Assembly (NCBI GenBank): GCA_910583755.1
Contig: CAJTZO010000006.1
Span: 1 to 64,000, forward strand
DNA: 64,000 nt
Source of the DNA: an uncultured Clostridia bacterium
Lineage (GTDB): Bacteria; Bacillota; Clostridia; Lachnospirales; Anaerotignaceae
Reading direction: 5' to 3'
Shown here: positions 1 to 8,094 of the stretch, in pieces
How the letters are laid out: the number at the start of each line of letters is the position of its first letter
Numbering within the stretch: the stretch's first letter is position 1
Notes under the pieces: generated by a model
Seen by the model: only the letters and a program-made list of their open reading frames with translations
The model's database searches: none
Told to the model about the DNA's origin: nothing
Program-made: the position numbers and the translations under genes

Positions 1-124
1 GTGCGCAGTTAGATTTGCTGTATTTCTAACTTACACACTTTATTTTACACTCCCTGAGAATGGGGTTCTTTTATTACGAATAAAGCAGAAATTTTTTCAA
101 AAAAACAGACAGAAAGTAAAAATG

Positions 125-192
125 TTCGTTTTTCCAGTAAAGTTCTTTGCTTCTTTCTTTTCAGAAAGAAGTGGGTATTAGCCTCAAGGTCT
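125..192 (-). repeat. Palindrome-string repeat, truncated copy
   Basis: A short copy of the dispersed intergenic element (fullest copies at 1771-1950 and 29236-29748), in reverse orientation. It keeps the half-stem GTTTTTCC-like block, the TTCTTTGCTTCTTTC...GAAAGAAG hairpin and the CCTCAAGG end, but has lost the GCGAAAC hairpin in between. Its CCTCAAGG end overlaps the last codons and stop of the Lys/Glu-rich gene, so the element may have supplied that stop codon. Confidence 0.6.
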
Positions 193-1656
193 TTCTGCTT
201 TTGCCTTTGTCTTTTTATCCTCTGTTTCTTCTCGTTCTGGCTTTTGTCCTTTTTGATGTTCTTTCTTTTTGTCTTCTTCTTTTGCTTCCTTATCTTCTGT
301 TTCTTCTTCCTCTTTTGTCTCCTTGTCTTTTGTTTCTTCTTTGGTATCTTTCTCTTTTTCGTCTTCTTCCTTCTCCTCTTTCGTGTTTTCCGCTTTTTCT
401 TTCTCTTCTGCTCCTTCTGCAAGTTCTGTTTCTGTAGTTTCTGGTTTCGCTTCTTCTTTTTTCTTGCTTGCCTTTGAAACAACTTCTATATAGGTATCTT
501 CTGCAGAGTCATAACGGAAAACACTGCTTTGATTGGTTGCTACAAAAAACTTACCTACAAATTCATTGGTGCCTGCTCTACCTAATTCATACAGGCTGAT
601 ACCATAACAGGTGCGGTCGCCCACTGTAGATTGTCCGGGGTCATAAATTGCTTTGTATTCACCAACAGGCTTGGAAAGTCCTAAGGTCTCTGCTGGTACT
701 CCTGTCAAATAATTCAGTGCGCCATCTCTGGAACCATCTGTTCCATCATCTTCTTTTTTTGGCTTTGGTAATTCCTCTATTGTTTTACTTACCACTACTT
801 TATAGTCCGTATCTGTGTAGTCAATGTCAAGTTTTAAGGTTTTACCTTCCTCTACAGATGCTGTGCCAACGGAAATATAACCCGCTGGTGCATCTAGGTT
901 GAAATCAAACATAGGAACAAATTCCTTTTCCGTTGTCAAAAAGGTAATATAGTCCTTAACTTCTTTTGCTGCACCTTTTAATTCTGTGTAATCATAAATT
1001 ACTTGCTTATTTTCTGGTGTTTCTTCTACCGTAATTTCCGGCAAAGCTCTGGTTTCGCTTTGTTCTAAAAACTTCGGAATAGATGTTACAAAATCATCAT
1101 CTAATACATACGCTTCTATGTAAGGGTCTGTGTTTTCTTCTTTGTCTCCCCCTCTAAAATGTAAAAAACCTACAACACCACCACCAGCAAATACAAGTGC
1201 TAATAAACCAATAAATAGCTTCTTTTTGCCATTACCACTGCTGGCATTTTCTTCCTCACCTTTTTTCCCTTTTTTTCCCTTTTTTGCAGGTTTAGCAGGT
1301 TTTTTTTCTTTCTTTTTTTCTTTTGGTGCTTCTGTTTTTGGCTCTGTTACTTTACCTTGTTTTGCTTTTGCCTTTAATTCTTTTATTTTATTTTTTGCTT
1401 CTTGTTTTTGTTGTTTTTTTAGTTGAACAGCTTCTTTTTTCGCTTCTTTTTGCTGTTTTTTTAAATCTTTTTTTTCAGAATTAATTTGTTGTTTGGCAGC
1501 TTTTTTTTGCTGTTGTGCTTCTTTTTTAGCAGTTTTTTTGTTTGCAGAAGCTTCCTTTTTTGCAGCTGATTTTTCTTCTTTTTGCCTTTGCTTTTGCAAT
1601 TTACTGTCAATTTTTTGCTTTGCAATTTCCGCTTTTTCTTCAACGGTCTTTTTCAT
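184..1656 (-). CDS. Lys/Glu-rich single-pass membrane protein of unknown function
   Basis: 490 residues, start fixed by GGAGAGGGTAGAG just before the ATG. Residues 1-145 are extremely rich in Lys, Ala, Gln and Glu and look like a long charged helix or coiled coil. A single hydrophobic segment follows at about 147-167 (LFIGLLALVFAGGG core), then a mixed folded-looking region at about 175-400 with Asp/Glu and aromatic residues, then a Glu/Lys-rich low-complexity tail. The positive-inside rule puts the Lys-rich arm in the cytoplasm and the rest outside. I do not recognise the family. The tail is simple sequence and its stop lies inside an intergenic repeat, so the C-terminus may be variable between strains. 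The coding call rests on length, ribosome site and the coherent membrane topology. Confidence 0.75.
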   Translation of the reverse strand: MKKTVEEKAEIAKQKIDSKLQKQRQKEEKSAAKKEASANKKTAKKEAQQQKKAAKQQINSEKKDLKKQQKEAKKEAVQLKKQQKQEAKNKIKELKAKAKQGKVTEPKTEAPKEKKKEKKPAKPAKKGKKGKKGEEENASSGNGKKKLFIGLLALVFAGGGVVGFLHFRGGDKEENTDPYIEAYVLDDDFVTSIPKFLEQSETRALPEITVEETPENKQVIYDYTELKGAAKEVKDYITFLTTEKEFVPMFDFNLDAPAGYISVGTASVEEGKTLKLDIDYTDTDYKVVVSKTIEELPKPKKEDDGTDGSRDGALNYLTGVPAETLGLSKPVGEYKAIYDPGQSTVGDRTCYGISLYELGRAGTNEFVGKFFVATNQSSVFRYDSAEDTYIEVVSKASKKKEEAKPETTETELAEGAEEKEKAENTKEEKEEDEKEKDTKEETKDKETKEEEETEDKEAKEEDKKKEHQKGQKPEREETEDKKTKAKAERP

Positions 1657-1770
1657 ACTCTCTACCCTCTCCTAAATTATAAGTGTATGTTTTTTATATT
1701 ATAACACAAAAACTATTTTTACTACAACAAAAACACAAAAAAAGGACTTATAAAAAGCCCTCAGTCTGTC

Positions 1771-1950
1771 AAAAAACCTTGAGGGTTAGCCCTCAAATTC
1801 CTCAAAGAACCTTAATGCGAAACTAACGTTTCGCTAAAAAGATTGATTTTATAAGGAAAAACGCTAGTTTTTCCATGAAAGTTTTTTGTCCAACTTTTTT
1901 AGAAAAAGTTGGTGGGTGTGGGTGAAACCCACAAAAAAGATTTTATTGAC
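1771..1950 (+). repeat. Palindrome-string repeat, near-complete copy
   Basis: This copy fills most of the 335-base gap between galT and the Lys/Glu-rich gene. In order it carries: a TTGAGGG...CCCTCAA palindrome (1779-1796), a TTCCTCAAAGAACCTTAAT linker, a GCGAAAC/GTTTCGC hairpin, GGAAAAAC-GCTA-GTTTTTCC, CCAACTTTTTT/AAAAAGTTGG, and TGGGT-GAA-ACCCA, ending in TTTATTGACAA. The same blocks recur in the same order at many other intergenic sites in the window. Relative to galT, the gene it follows, it is in the same orientation as the copies downstream of ispH-S1 and of the 11626-12894 gene. Confidence 0.8.
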
Positions 1951-1982
1951 AAGCAGAGGACTTATAAAAAAATCCTCTGCTT
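1951..1982 (-). terminator. Hairpin downstream of galT
   Basis: AAGCAGAGGA and TCCTCTGCTT form a 10-bp stem ten bases past the galT stop. The loop is A/T-rich but no T tract follows on the minus strand, so it may be a weak terminator or an RNA 3'-end stabiliser working with the adjacent repeat. Confidence 0.5.
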
Positions 1983-1991
1983 GTGAGATAA

Positions 1992-3485
1992 TTATAAAGT
2001 TTCCACAAATTTATCAAAATTTTGATTTCCTTGTGCATCTCTCTTAAAAACACCAGCATGACAAAGCACTTGTTCAAAAACAAGACCAACTTCTTTTTCT
2101 ATAATTTCAGAAATATTTTCCTTTGTAATGGTATATTTTTTACAAAAATCTTCTGCCCAATCTGCATGTTTTTCTATTCTTTCATCACTACGCAAGTCTT
2201 TCTGTTCCAGAATAAACTGTTTTAATACTTCTAATTCTTCCTTTAAACGTGCAGGAAGCACAGCTAAGCCCATAACTTCAATTAAGCCAATATTTTCCTT
2301 TTTGATATGGTGCAATTCTGCATGTGGATGATAAACACCAAGCGGATGTTCTTCTGTTGTGATGTTATTACGAAGCACTAAATCCAGCTCAAATATTTCA
2401 CCAACTTTTCTGGCAATGGGTGTAATCGTGGAGTGTGGTTCTCCTTCTGTTTCAGCAAAAATAAATGCTTCTTTATCAGTGTAATTACGCCATTTTTGCA
2501 AAATATGGTCAGCAAATTCCACTAGCTTTTCAGACTGTTTATGACGGATACGAATGACAGACATCGGCCATTTTACACGTCCTACCTCAATATCTTCAAA
2601 GCCTTTTATGCTATAATGCTTTTCAATGGATGCGTCTGCCATTGGAAATTGATAATGTCCCCCTTGAAAATGGTCGTGAGACAGAATAGAACCGCCTACA
2701 ATCGGCAAATCTGCGTTAGAACCTATAAAATAATGTGGAAATATCTTAATGAAGTCAAACAGCTTTAAAAAGGCTTGCTTGTTAATTGCCATTGGAATGT
2801 GCTGTGTATTAAATGCAATACAATGTTCATTATAATATACATAAGGAGAGTATTGAAATCCCCATGCACCACCTGCCATAGTGATTGGTATTATTCTATG
2901 GTTTTGTCTTGCGGGGTGATTAACACGACCAGCATAGCCTACATTTTCTGCACAAAGCTGGCATTTTGGATAACTACTTTGTTTTGCATTTTTTGCTGCA
3001 GCAATGGCTTTTGGGTCTTTTTCTGGCTTACTTAAATTAATGGTAACATCTAACTTCCCATATTGGGTTTCTGTTTTCCATTTCATATCTTTTGTGATGC
3101 GATAACGACGTATGTAATCTGTATTTTGGCTAAAATCATAATACCAGTCTGTTGCTTTTTCTGGAGATTGTTTATATAATTCCCAGAATTTTTTATTTAC
3201 TTCACTTGGTCTTGGCACCAGTAAAGACATAATTTTTGTATCGAATAAGTCACGATAAACAATACTGTCTTCTATCAACCCTTTTTGGCAGGCAAAATCA
3301 AGCATATTTTTTAGAATTTCTTCTAAACAAATGGTATCATTTGTAATAGAATCCATTTCTGTATGAAAGTCATCCAATTCAAATAACTCTAAAAAACGAT
3401 TGATGGTAAAAATGATGTCCTCTTTTTGAATGAGGTTTTTCTGTAATCCATATCTTACTAATTTGCAAATTTCTTGTTCTATCAT
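1992..3485 (-). CDS. galT: UDP-glucose--hexose-1-phosphate uridylyltransferase, type II
   Basis: Transfers UMP between UDP-glucose and galactose-1-phosphate in the Leloir pathway (cytoplasm). 497 residues, the usual size of the Firmicutes type II enzyme, which is longer than the E. coli form. Visible marks are the GGSILSHDHFQGG block with the His-x-His-type active site and the C-terminal HPHAELHHIKKENIGLIEVMG block. An upstream in-frame ATG at 3539 is possible, but AAAGGAGGG lies just before the ATG at 3485, which I take as the start. It stands alone: no galK, galE or sugar transporter is adjacent, so its partners must be elsewhere. Followed by a hairpin and an intergenic repeat. Confidence 0.93.
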   Translation of the reverse strand: MIEQEICKLVRYGLQKNLIQKEDIIFTINRFLELFELDDFHTEMDSITNDTICLEEILKNMLDFACQKGLIEDSIVYRDLFDTKIMSLLVPRPSEVNKKFWELYKQSPEKATDWYYDFSQNTDYIRRYRITKDMKWKTETQYGKLDVTINLSKPEKDPKAIAAAKNAKQSSYPKCQLCAENVGYAGRVNHPARQNHRIIPITMAGGAWGFQYSPYVYYNEHCIAFNTQHIPMAINKQAFLKLFDFIKIFPHYFIGSNADLPIVGGSILSHDHFQGGHYQFPMADASIEKHYSIKGFEDIEVGRVKWPMSVIRIRHKQSEKLVEFADHILQKWRNYTDKEAFIFAETEGEPHSTITPIARKVGEIFELDLVLRNNITTEEHPLGVYHPHAELHHIKKENIGLIEVMGLAVLPARLKEELEVLKQFILEQKDLRSDERIEKHADWAEDFCKKYTITKENISEIIEKEVGLVFEQVLCHAGVFKRDAQGNQNFDKFVETL

Positions 3486-3592
3486 TTGTAATCCCTCCTT
3501 TGATAAAATAATGATAACGCAAAAAAGAAATCTATGCAATCATTTTGAATAAAAAAAATAATAACGTACAAAATAACACTGAGGTGATAAAA

Positions 3593-3757
3593 ATGGCTAA
3601 AAATATACAGAATGTAAATGATTTGATTAATTCTAATGTGCATGCAAAAGAATACTATTTAAAATTGTCAGAGGCAGCAAGGGGAAATGTAAATCTTCAT
3701 TCTTCTGATATTAGAAGTTTAGAAGAACTGAAAACGTTTTCAGAAAATATACAATAA
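3593..3757 (+). CDS. Small hypothetical protein (54 aa)
   Basis: Start chosen at the ATG preceded by GAGGTGATAAAA, a textbook Firmicutes ribosome site; an earlier in-frame ATG at 3545 has none. The product is hydrophilic, Asn- and Ser-rich, without signal peptide or membrane segment. I do not recognise the family. It is transcribed divergently from galT and converges on tRNA-Arg, sharing the terminator hairpin at 3760-3785. A small spore or stress protein is conceivable but nothing in the sequence proves it. Confidence 0.6.
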   Translation: MAKNIQNVNDLINSNVHAKEYYLKLSEAARGNVNLHSSDIRSLEELKTFSENIQ

Positions 3758-3759
3758 AA

Positions 3760-3785
3760 AAACGTGTCTATCATAAGACACGTTT
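3760..3785 (-). terminator. Rho-independent terminator of tRNA-Arg
   Basis: AAACGTGTCT / AGACACGTTT make a 10-bp stem with a 6-base loop. On the minus strand it is followed by a T run, placing it just after the tRNA-Arg 3' end. It may also serve the convergent 54-aa gene. Confidence 0.8.
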
Positions 3786-3787
3786 AA

Positions 3788-3860
3788 TGCACTCTACAGG
3801 AATCGAACCTGCGGCCTTTCGGTCCGGAGCCGAACGCTCTATCCTCTGAGCTAAGAGTGC
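3788..3860 (-). tRNA. tRNA-Arg (anticodon CCG)
   Basis: Reads CGG codons. On the minus strand the 73-base cloverleaf has acceptor GCACTCT/AGAGTGC, D-stem GCTC/GAGC, anticodon stem TTCGG/CCGAA with loop CTCCGGA (anticodon CCG), T-arm GCAGG-TTCGATT-CCTGT, and discriminator A. CCA is not encoded and must be added after transcription. It has its own promoter (3870-3898) and terminator (3760-3785), so it is a single-gene unit. Confidence 0.96.
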
Positions 3861-3869
3861 ATATACTAC

Positions 3870-3898
3870 ATTTTACAAGCAAAGCTTATTTCTGTCAA
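3870..3898 (-). promoter_or_regulatory. Promoter of tRNA-Arg
   Basis: On the minus strand, TTGACA (3898-3893), a 17-base spacer, then TAAAAT (3875-3870). This near-consensus housekeeping promoter lies about 10 bases upstream of the tRNA 5' end. Confidence 0.85.
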
Positions 3899-3936
3899 AT
3901 GAAATTTTAAAATGATGTAGTATGATAATCACATTT

Positions 3937-4149
3937 TTAACATTGCAGTAATGTATTTTCGTTATCTTCTTTATGATAGGCTCCAGACCAATGACAAATA
4001 TTTTGTAAAATAGGTACAATAGAAATTCCTTTTTGTGTTAGAGAATACTCTACATGAGGAGGAATTTTGTTGTATTGCTTTCTTTCCACAATTTGGTCCA
4101 TTATCAATTCTTTGAGGTATGAAAACAAAAACCATATATTAAAATCCAT
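3937..4149 (-). pseudogene. Remnant of an HxlR-family transcriptional regulator (C-terminal half)
   Basis: The 70-codon frame contains a block much like the C-terminal half of HxlR winged-helix regulators: a YLKELIMDQIVERK helix, then PPHVEYSLTQKG, then a Trp-containing end (ICHWSGAY). HxlR proteins are normally about 105-120 residues and begin with a Cys-containing recognition half with the helix-turn-helix; that half is missing, and the ORF's first residues (DFNIWFLFS) do not resemble it. No good ribosome site precedes it. I read it as a decayed gene truncated at its 5' side. Confidence 0.7.
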
Positions 4150-4159
4150 AACATAATAT

Positions 4160-4195
4160 AAAAGGCCACTTATCTTTTTAAAATAAATGGCTTTT
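4160..4195 (-). terminator. Hairpin after the 46-aa gene
   Basis: On the minus strand AAAAGCCATTTAT pairs imperfectly with ATAAGTGGCCTTTT. It sits about 15 bases after the stop at 4209 and ends in a short T run. Confidence 0.55.
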
Positions 4196-4208
4196 ATTTG
4201 TTAATATA

Positions 4209-4349
4209 TCAAAAAGTTTGTAGCGTTTGGGAGGAAATCTCAAGCCCCTTTAATCCTTTTTGTTCTTCTAATTGTTTCTTTTTTAAAAAATCTTCTAAAA
4301 GGGATTGTATCTCTGCTTCTTTTGTAAAATCTTTTCCAAAATAATACAT
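4209..4349 (-). CDS. Small hypothetical protein (46 aa)
   Basis: The start at 4349 is preceded by AGAGGGGGAATTTTGT, a reasonable ribosome site; the longer frame from 4391 has none. The product is charged, probably helical (KEAEIQSLLEDFLKKKQLEEQKG), with no membrane segment. No family recognised. It lies just downstream of the aminotransferase gene on the same strand (about 55 bases apart) and may be co-transcribed with it. Confidence 0.5.
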   Translation of the reverse strand: MYYFGKDFTKEAEIQSLLEDFLKKKQLEEQKGLKGLEISSQTLQTF

Positions 4350-4403
4350 ACAAAATTCCCCCTCTCTTATTATTACCATACTATGTATCAAAGCAAAAAA
4401 TGG

Positions 4404-5606
4404 TTACTCAGATTTTTCTGTTATTCCATAAGATTCTGCCAATTCCTTAAAAGAAGGTAAAGAATTTAAAATGGTTTCTCTTGAAACACAATAAGCAATA
4501 CGAACATATCCGGGACATCCAAATCCTACTGCTGGTGTCAGTAAAAGCCGATATTGTTGTGCTTTTTGACAAAATGCTTTGTCATCTTGTTCGAATGCTT
4601 TTACAAACAAATAAAAAGCGCCTTGTGGTTTAATACATTCATATCCATATTCTATTAAAGATTGATAAAGAAGTTCTCTATTAGCATCATAAAATGCAAC
4701 ATCTGTTAACTCATCACAACATTCTGCTACAACTTTTTGCTGCAAAGCAGGCGCATTGACAAAACCTAATACCCTTGTTGCTACTTCCGCCGCCTGCCAG
4801 ATTTCTTGGTATCCATCCAATTCACTTGGTAATACTAAATAGCCAATTCTATCACCGGGCAAAGATAACGATTTTGAAAAAGAATAGGCAACAATGGTAT
4901 TTTTATAATAATTGGGGACATAAGGTACTTCTGCCCCATCATATACAAGTTCTCTGTATGGTTCATCTGAAATTAAATAAATATGTGTATGATATTCTTT
5001 TTGTTTTTCTTCTAAAATACATCCAATTTCTGCAATAATACTTTCATCATATACAACACCAGTAGGATTATTGGGTGAATTGATAAGAATTGCTTTTGTG
5101 CTTGGTGTAATAGCTTGCTCTAATTTATTTAAGTCTGGTAAAAATGTTTCTGTATTAGGGGTAATGGCATGTAATATAGCCCCTACATTCATCGCATATG
5201 CATCATATTCACTAAAATAAGGTGCAAAGGTTATCACTTCTTCTCCGGGATTAAAAAGCACCTTAAAAATAACATTTAGACCCCCAGCAGCTCCTACTGT
5301 CATTACAATGTTATTTTCATGAAAATGAGTGTCAAAACGATGATTAATGCTATGTGCAATTTTTTTTCGTACTTCTGCATAACCAATACTGTCTGTATAC
5401 CCATGAAGTTGTAATGAATTTTCTTCCTGTAATAATCTTATAGCTGTTTGATTAATTTTTTCTGGTGCTTTTACATTTGGATTTCCAATTCCAAAATCAT
5501 ACACATTTTCGGCACCATATTGTTGTTTTAATTTTCTAGCATCAGAAAATAAACTACTTATTCCTTCACTTTTTTTTATTAAAGCTTTCATATTTTGCGA
5601 AATCAT
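4404..5606 (-). CDS. Class I/II pyridoxal-phosphate aminotransferase (aspartate aminotransferase-like)
   Basis: 400 residues, fold type I. The PLP lysine is K245 in SFSKSLSLPGDRIG; the other cofactor contacts are visible as SPNNPTG (about 177-183), ISDEPYRE (D214) and the C-terminal YVRIAYC arginine that binds the substrate carboxylate. This pattern fits aspartate/aromatic-type transaminases with an N-terminal YDFGIGNP motif, but the exact amino acid cannot be told from sequence. AAAGGAG lies 12 bases before the ATG. Divergent from the 5793 phosphatase gene. Its promoter (5645-5673) overlaps one arm of an inverted repeat, suggesting repression by a dimeric regulator. Confidence 0.9.
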   Translation of the reverse strand: MISQNMKALIKKSEGISSLFSDARKLKQQYGAENVYDFGIGNPNVKAPEKINQTAIRLLQEENSLQLHGYTDSIGYAEVRKKIAHSINHRFDTHFHENNIVMTVGAAGGLNVIFKVLFNPGEEVITFAPYFSEYDAYAMNVGAILHAITPNTETFLPDLNKLEQAITPSTKAILINSPNNPTGVVYDESIIAEIGCILEEKQKEYHTHIYLISDEPYRELVYDGAEVPYVPNYYKNTIVAYSFSKSLSLPGDRIGYLVLPSELDGYQEIWQAAEVATRVLGFVNAPALQQKVVAECCDELTDVAFYDANRELLYQSLIEYGYECIKPQGAFYLFVKAFEQDDKAFCQKAQQYRLLLTPAVGFGCPGYVRIAYCVSRETILNSLPSFKELAESYGITEKSE

Positions 5607-5644
5607 ATTTTTTTATCTTCTCCTTTTTTCCTATCTCTTTTTAT

Positions 5645-5673
5645 ATTATAAATTTTTTTCTTATGTTTCTCAA
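5645..5673 (-). promoter_or_regulatory. Promoter of the aminotransferase gene
   Basis: Minus strand TTGAGA (5673-5668), 17-base spacer, TATAAT (5650-5645), about 40 bases upstream of the ATG. The -35 hexamer lies within the left arm of the inverted repeat at 5668-5700. Confidence 0.7.
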
Positions 5674-5700
5674 CTAAAATTTACAAAATTATAGTTGAGA
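5668..5700. promoter_or_regulatory. Inverted repeat, candidate operator
   Basis: TCTCAACTA (5668-5676) and TAGTTGAGA (5692-5700) are perfect 9-base inverted arms separated by 15 A/T-rich bases. It sits in the divergent region between the aminotransferase and the phosphatase genes and overlaps the -35 of the former. The regulator is not identified. Confidence 0.55.
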
Positions 5701-5728
5701 TAGGGAAATGTAATTTTTATTGTTTCTA

Positions 5729-5757
5729 TTGAAACACAGCATAGAGTGGCTTATAAT
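5729..5757 (+). promoter_or_regulatory. Promoter of the 5793-11311 gene cluster
   Basis: TTGAAA (5729-5734), 17-base spacer, TATAAT (5752-5757), 35 bases before the phosphatase start. It could drive the whole run of closely spaced genes to ispH-S1, as no clear terminator intervenes. Confidence 0.7.
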
Positions 5758-5792
5758 AAAAAAGAAAATATAAGAGATAGGACGGGAAAGGT

Positions 5793-6449
5793 ATGAAAAC
5801 AAGATTTTATTTCATCAGACATGGCGAAACAGAATGGAATACAAAAGGAATTTATCAAGGATTGACAGATATTCCTTTATCAGAAAAGGGAGAAAAACAA
5901 GCAGAATATTTAGGAAAACGCTTTCAAAATAAAGCCTTAAAAGTAGATGCTATCTATTCTTCTCCCCTACAAAGAGCTGTAAAAACAGCAGAAAGCATTG
6001 CAAATGCAAAAGGATTAACTGTCATTCCCTATGAATATTTTAAAGAAATTAATTTTGGAGAGTGGGAAGGCCATACTGTAAAAGAACTGACAGAAAAATA
6101 TGGACAAGATTATACAAATTTTTATGAACACCCTTTTACCTATTCTTTTCCGGGAGAAGGCTCCTTTGAATCCGTAAAGCAACGTTCTGTAGAAGGCTTT
6201 TATCAACTTTTGGAAAAACATAAGGGTCAAGCAGTTGCCATTGTATCACATGGTGGAATATTACGTGTATTGATTATGGCATTATTAGATATGGATGAAA
6301 CATTTTACAGAAAAACATGGTTAAGTAATACTGCTATTAGTATTGTTGACGTCAGTGACAGTGGAAAAATGGTATTGCTGACCTTAAACGATTTTGCACA
6401 TTTAGAAGCAATGGAAGAAGAACAAGGAGAAAAAACATGGCAAATGTAA
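5793..6449 (+). CDS. Histidine phosphatase family protein (phosphoglycerate mutase-like)
   Basis: 218 residues. The catalytic core is R9-H10-G11 in FIRHGETEWN, with SPLQRA (R61), an acidic residue in EINFGEWEG, and the second histidine in IVSHGG (H153). The family includes cofactor-dependent phosphoglycerate mutases, alpha-ribazole phosphatase (CobC) and broad phosphatases. The length and the lack of cobalamin genes nearby favour a general small-molecule phosphatase, but this is inference. Its 3' end overlaps the next gene by 13 bases, so the two are probably translated together. Confidence 0.9.
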   Translation: MKTRFYFIRHGETEWNTKGIYQGLTDIPLSEKGEKQAEYLGKRFQNKALKVDAIYSSPLQRAVKTAESIANAKGLTVIPYEYFKEINFGEWEGHTVKELTEKYGQDYTNFYEHPFTYSFPGEGSFESVKQRSVEGFYQLLEKHKGQAVAIVSHGGILRVLIMALLDMDETFYRKTWLSNTAISIVDVSDSGKMVLLTLNDFAHLEAMEEEQGEKTWQM

Positions 6450-7666
6450 TTGTGGTGGGTGGTGGTGCCGCTGGCATGATGGCAGCAGGTAGAGCAGCCG
6501 AAAAAGGACATCAAGTACAGTTATATGAAAAAAATGACCGTTTAGGAAAAAAAATATTTATTACAGGAAAAGGACGCTGTAATCTTACGAATGACAGTGA
6601 CATTGATACTCATTTAAACAATATTCCAAGCAATCCCTATTTTATGTATAGTGCTTTTTATTTACTGGACAGTGAGGGTACCAAACAATTTTTTCATCAG
6701 TTAGGCTTGCAAACCAAAACAGAAAGGGGAAACAGAGTATTTCCTGTTAGTGACAAAGCAGGCGATGTTGTGCGAGCACTGCAAGAATATTTAAAAAAGA
6801 ATGGTGTTATAGTGCACACCAATGCTACTGTAAAGCATATTTTAATAGAAAATGGAACGGTAAAAGGAATTGCTTTGGAAAACAAAAAGGTATTTGCGGA
6901 TAAGGTGATTGTATGTACAGGAGGTTTATCTTATCCCGGAACAGGTTCCACAGGAGATGGCTATGCTATAGCAAAAAAAGCAGGACATCATGTTACCAAA
7001 TTATATCCCTCTCTTGTACCACTAAAAGCAAAAGAAAACTGGTGTCAGGAATTGATGGGCTTAAGCTTAAAAAATTGTGCAATCATTGTCAAAAATAAAA
7101 CGGGAAAAACAATTTATAAAGATTTTGGTGAAATGCTTTTTACCCATTTTGGTGTATCTGGTCCTATGATATTAAGTGCAAGCAGACAAATTGTAAAAGA
7201 TTTGGAAAAGGAAAATTATATAATAGAAATTGATTTAAAGCCAGCTTTAGAAGAAAAAACTTTAGATAATAGAATTTTAAGAGATTTTCAAAAATATAGC
7301 AATAAAGATATTAGAAATGCTCTGAACGATTTGTTACCTCAAAAAATAATTCCTATTATCATTCTGCTTGCAAAAATAGAGCCTACCAAAAAAGTTCATG
7401 ATATTACAAAAGAAGAAAGAAAAAGACTTATCAAACAAATAAAACACTTAACCATTACAATCAATGGTACTACTGGTTTTCAGGAGGCTGTGATTACTTG
7501 CGGCGGAATTTGTGTGGATGAAATAGACCCTTCTACCATGGAATCAAAAATTGTAAATGGCTTGTATTTTGCAGGAGAGGTGCTTGATGTAGATGCCTAC
7601 ACAGGAGGTTTTAATTTGCAAATTGCTTTTTCTACAGGCTATACCGCAGCAGAAAGTTTAAATTAG
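6437..7666 (+). CDS. NAD(P)/FAD-dependent oxidoreductase, BaiN/HI0933-like flavoprotein
   Basis: 409 residues. The N-terminus has a Rossmann FAD motif (VGGGAAGMMAAGRAAEKG), followed by the family-typical KIFITGKGRCNLTN block, a second nucleotide-region motif VCTGGLSYPGTGSTGDG, and a C-terminal GLYFAGEVLDVDAYTGGFNLQ block. Members are called BaiN-like after a proposed bile-acid reductase, or aminoacetone oxidase family, but the true substrate of most is unknown; I make no substrate claim. It overlaps the upstream phosphatase by 13 bases. Confidence 0.88.
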   Translation: MANVIVVGGGAAGMMAAGRAAEKGHQVQLYEKNDRLGKKIFITGKGRCNLTNDSDIDTHLNNIPSNPYFMYSAFYLLDSEGTKQFFHQLGLQTKTERGNRVFPVSDKAGDVVRALQEYLKKNGVIVHTNATVKHILIENGTVKGIALENKKVFADKVIVCTGGLSYPGTGSTGDGYAIAKKAGHHVTKLYPSLVPLKAKENWCQELMGLSLKNCAIIVKNKTGKTIYKDFGEMLFTHFGVSGPMILSASRQIVKDLEKENYIIEIDLKPALEEKTLDNRILRDFQKYSNKDIRNALNDLLPQKIIPIIILLAKIEPTKKVHDITKEERKRLIKQIKHLTITINGTTGFQEAVITCGGICVDEIDPSTMESKIVNGLYFAGEVLDVDAYTGGFNLQIAFSTGYTAAESLN

Positions 7667-7728
7667 AATACCATTCACAATAAGAAAGAACAAAACTGAA
7701 AAAAGTTTTAAAAAAGGAGAGAATCACT

Positions 7729-8085
7729 ATGTTTTGTGTAAGAGGTGCAACAACTGTAACGCAAAATGAAAAAAATGAAATTTTAAATGCAACAGCAGAA
7801 ATGATTCAATTTATCATAGCATACAATAATTTAGAAATTTCTGATATTATCCAAATACAATTTACCATGACAAAGGATTTAGATGCTACTTATCCAGCCG
7901 TTGCAGCAAGGCAAATTGGCATCACAGAAGCAGCTTTAATGTGTACACAAGAATTATATGTTGTAGGAAGCTTAGAAAAATGTATCCGTTGCGCGGTTTT
8001 ATGTGATGGAGAAAAAAAACAAAAAGAGGTCAAACATGTTTACTTGGAAGGTGCCAAAGGACTAAGACCAGATTTGAATAAGTGA
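7729..8085 (+). CDS. aroH: Chorismate mutase, AroH type
   Basis: Converts chorismate to prephenate on the way to phenylalanine and tyrosine. 118 residues, matching the monofunctional trimeric Bacillus-type enzyme. The characteristic start CVRGATTV with the active-site Arg, a central block with DATYPAVAARQIG and the later TQELYVVGSLEKCIRCAVL block are all visible. Ribosome site AAAAAGGAGAG before the ATG. Followed after 9 bases by cmk, a common clostridial arrangement. Confidence 0.92.
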   Translation: MFCVRGATTVTQNEKNEILNATAEMIQFIIAYNNLEISDIIQIQFTMTKDLDATYPAVAARQIGITEAALMCTQELYVVGSLEKCIRCAVLCDGEKKQKEVKHVYLEGAKGLRPDLNK

Positions 8086-8094
8086 GGGGATAGG

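Noticed and set aside
45..482. Open frame of 145 codons antisense and out of frame with the Lys/Glu-rich gene's tail
   Set aside because: It lies on the same strand in another frame of a GAA/AAG-rich simple sequence, has no ribosome site, and its end is made from the intergenic repeat. It is a by-product of the low-complexity coding sequence.
3839..4400. Possible integrated element at tRNA-Arg
   Set aside because: No integrase, no repeat of the tRNA 3' end and no change of gene content beyond two small frames.
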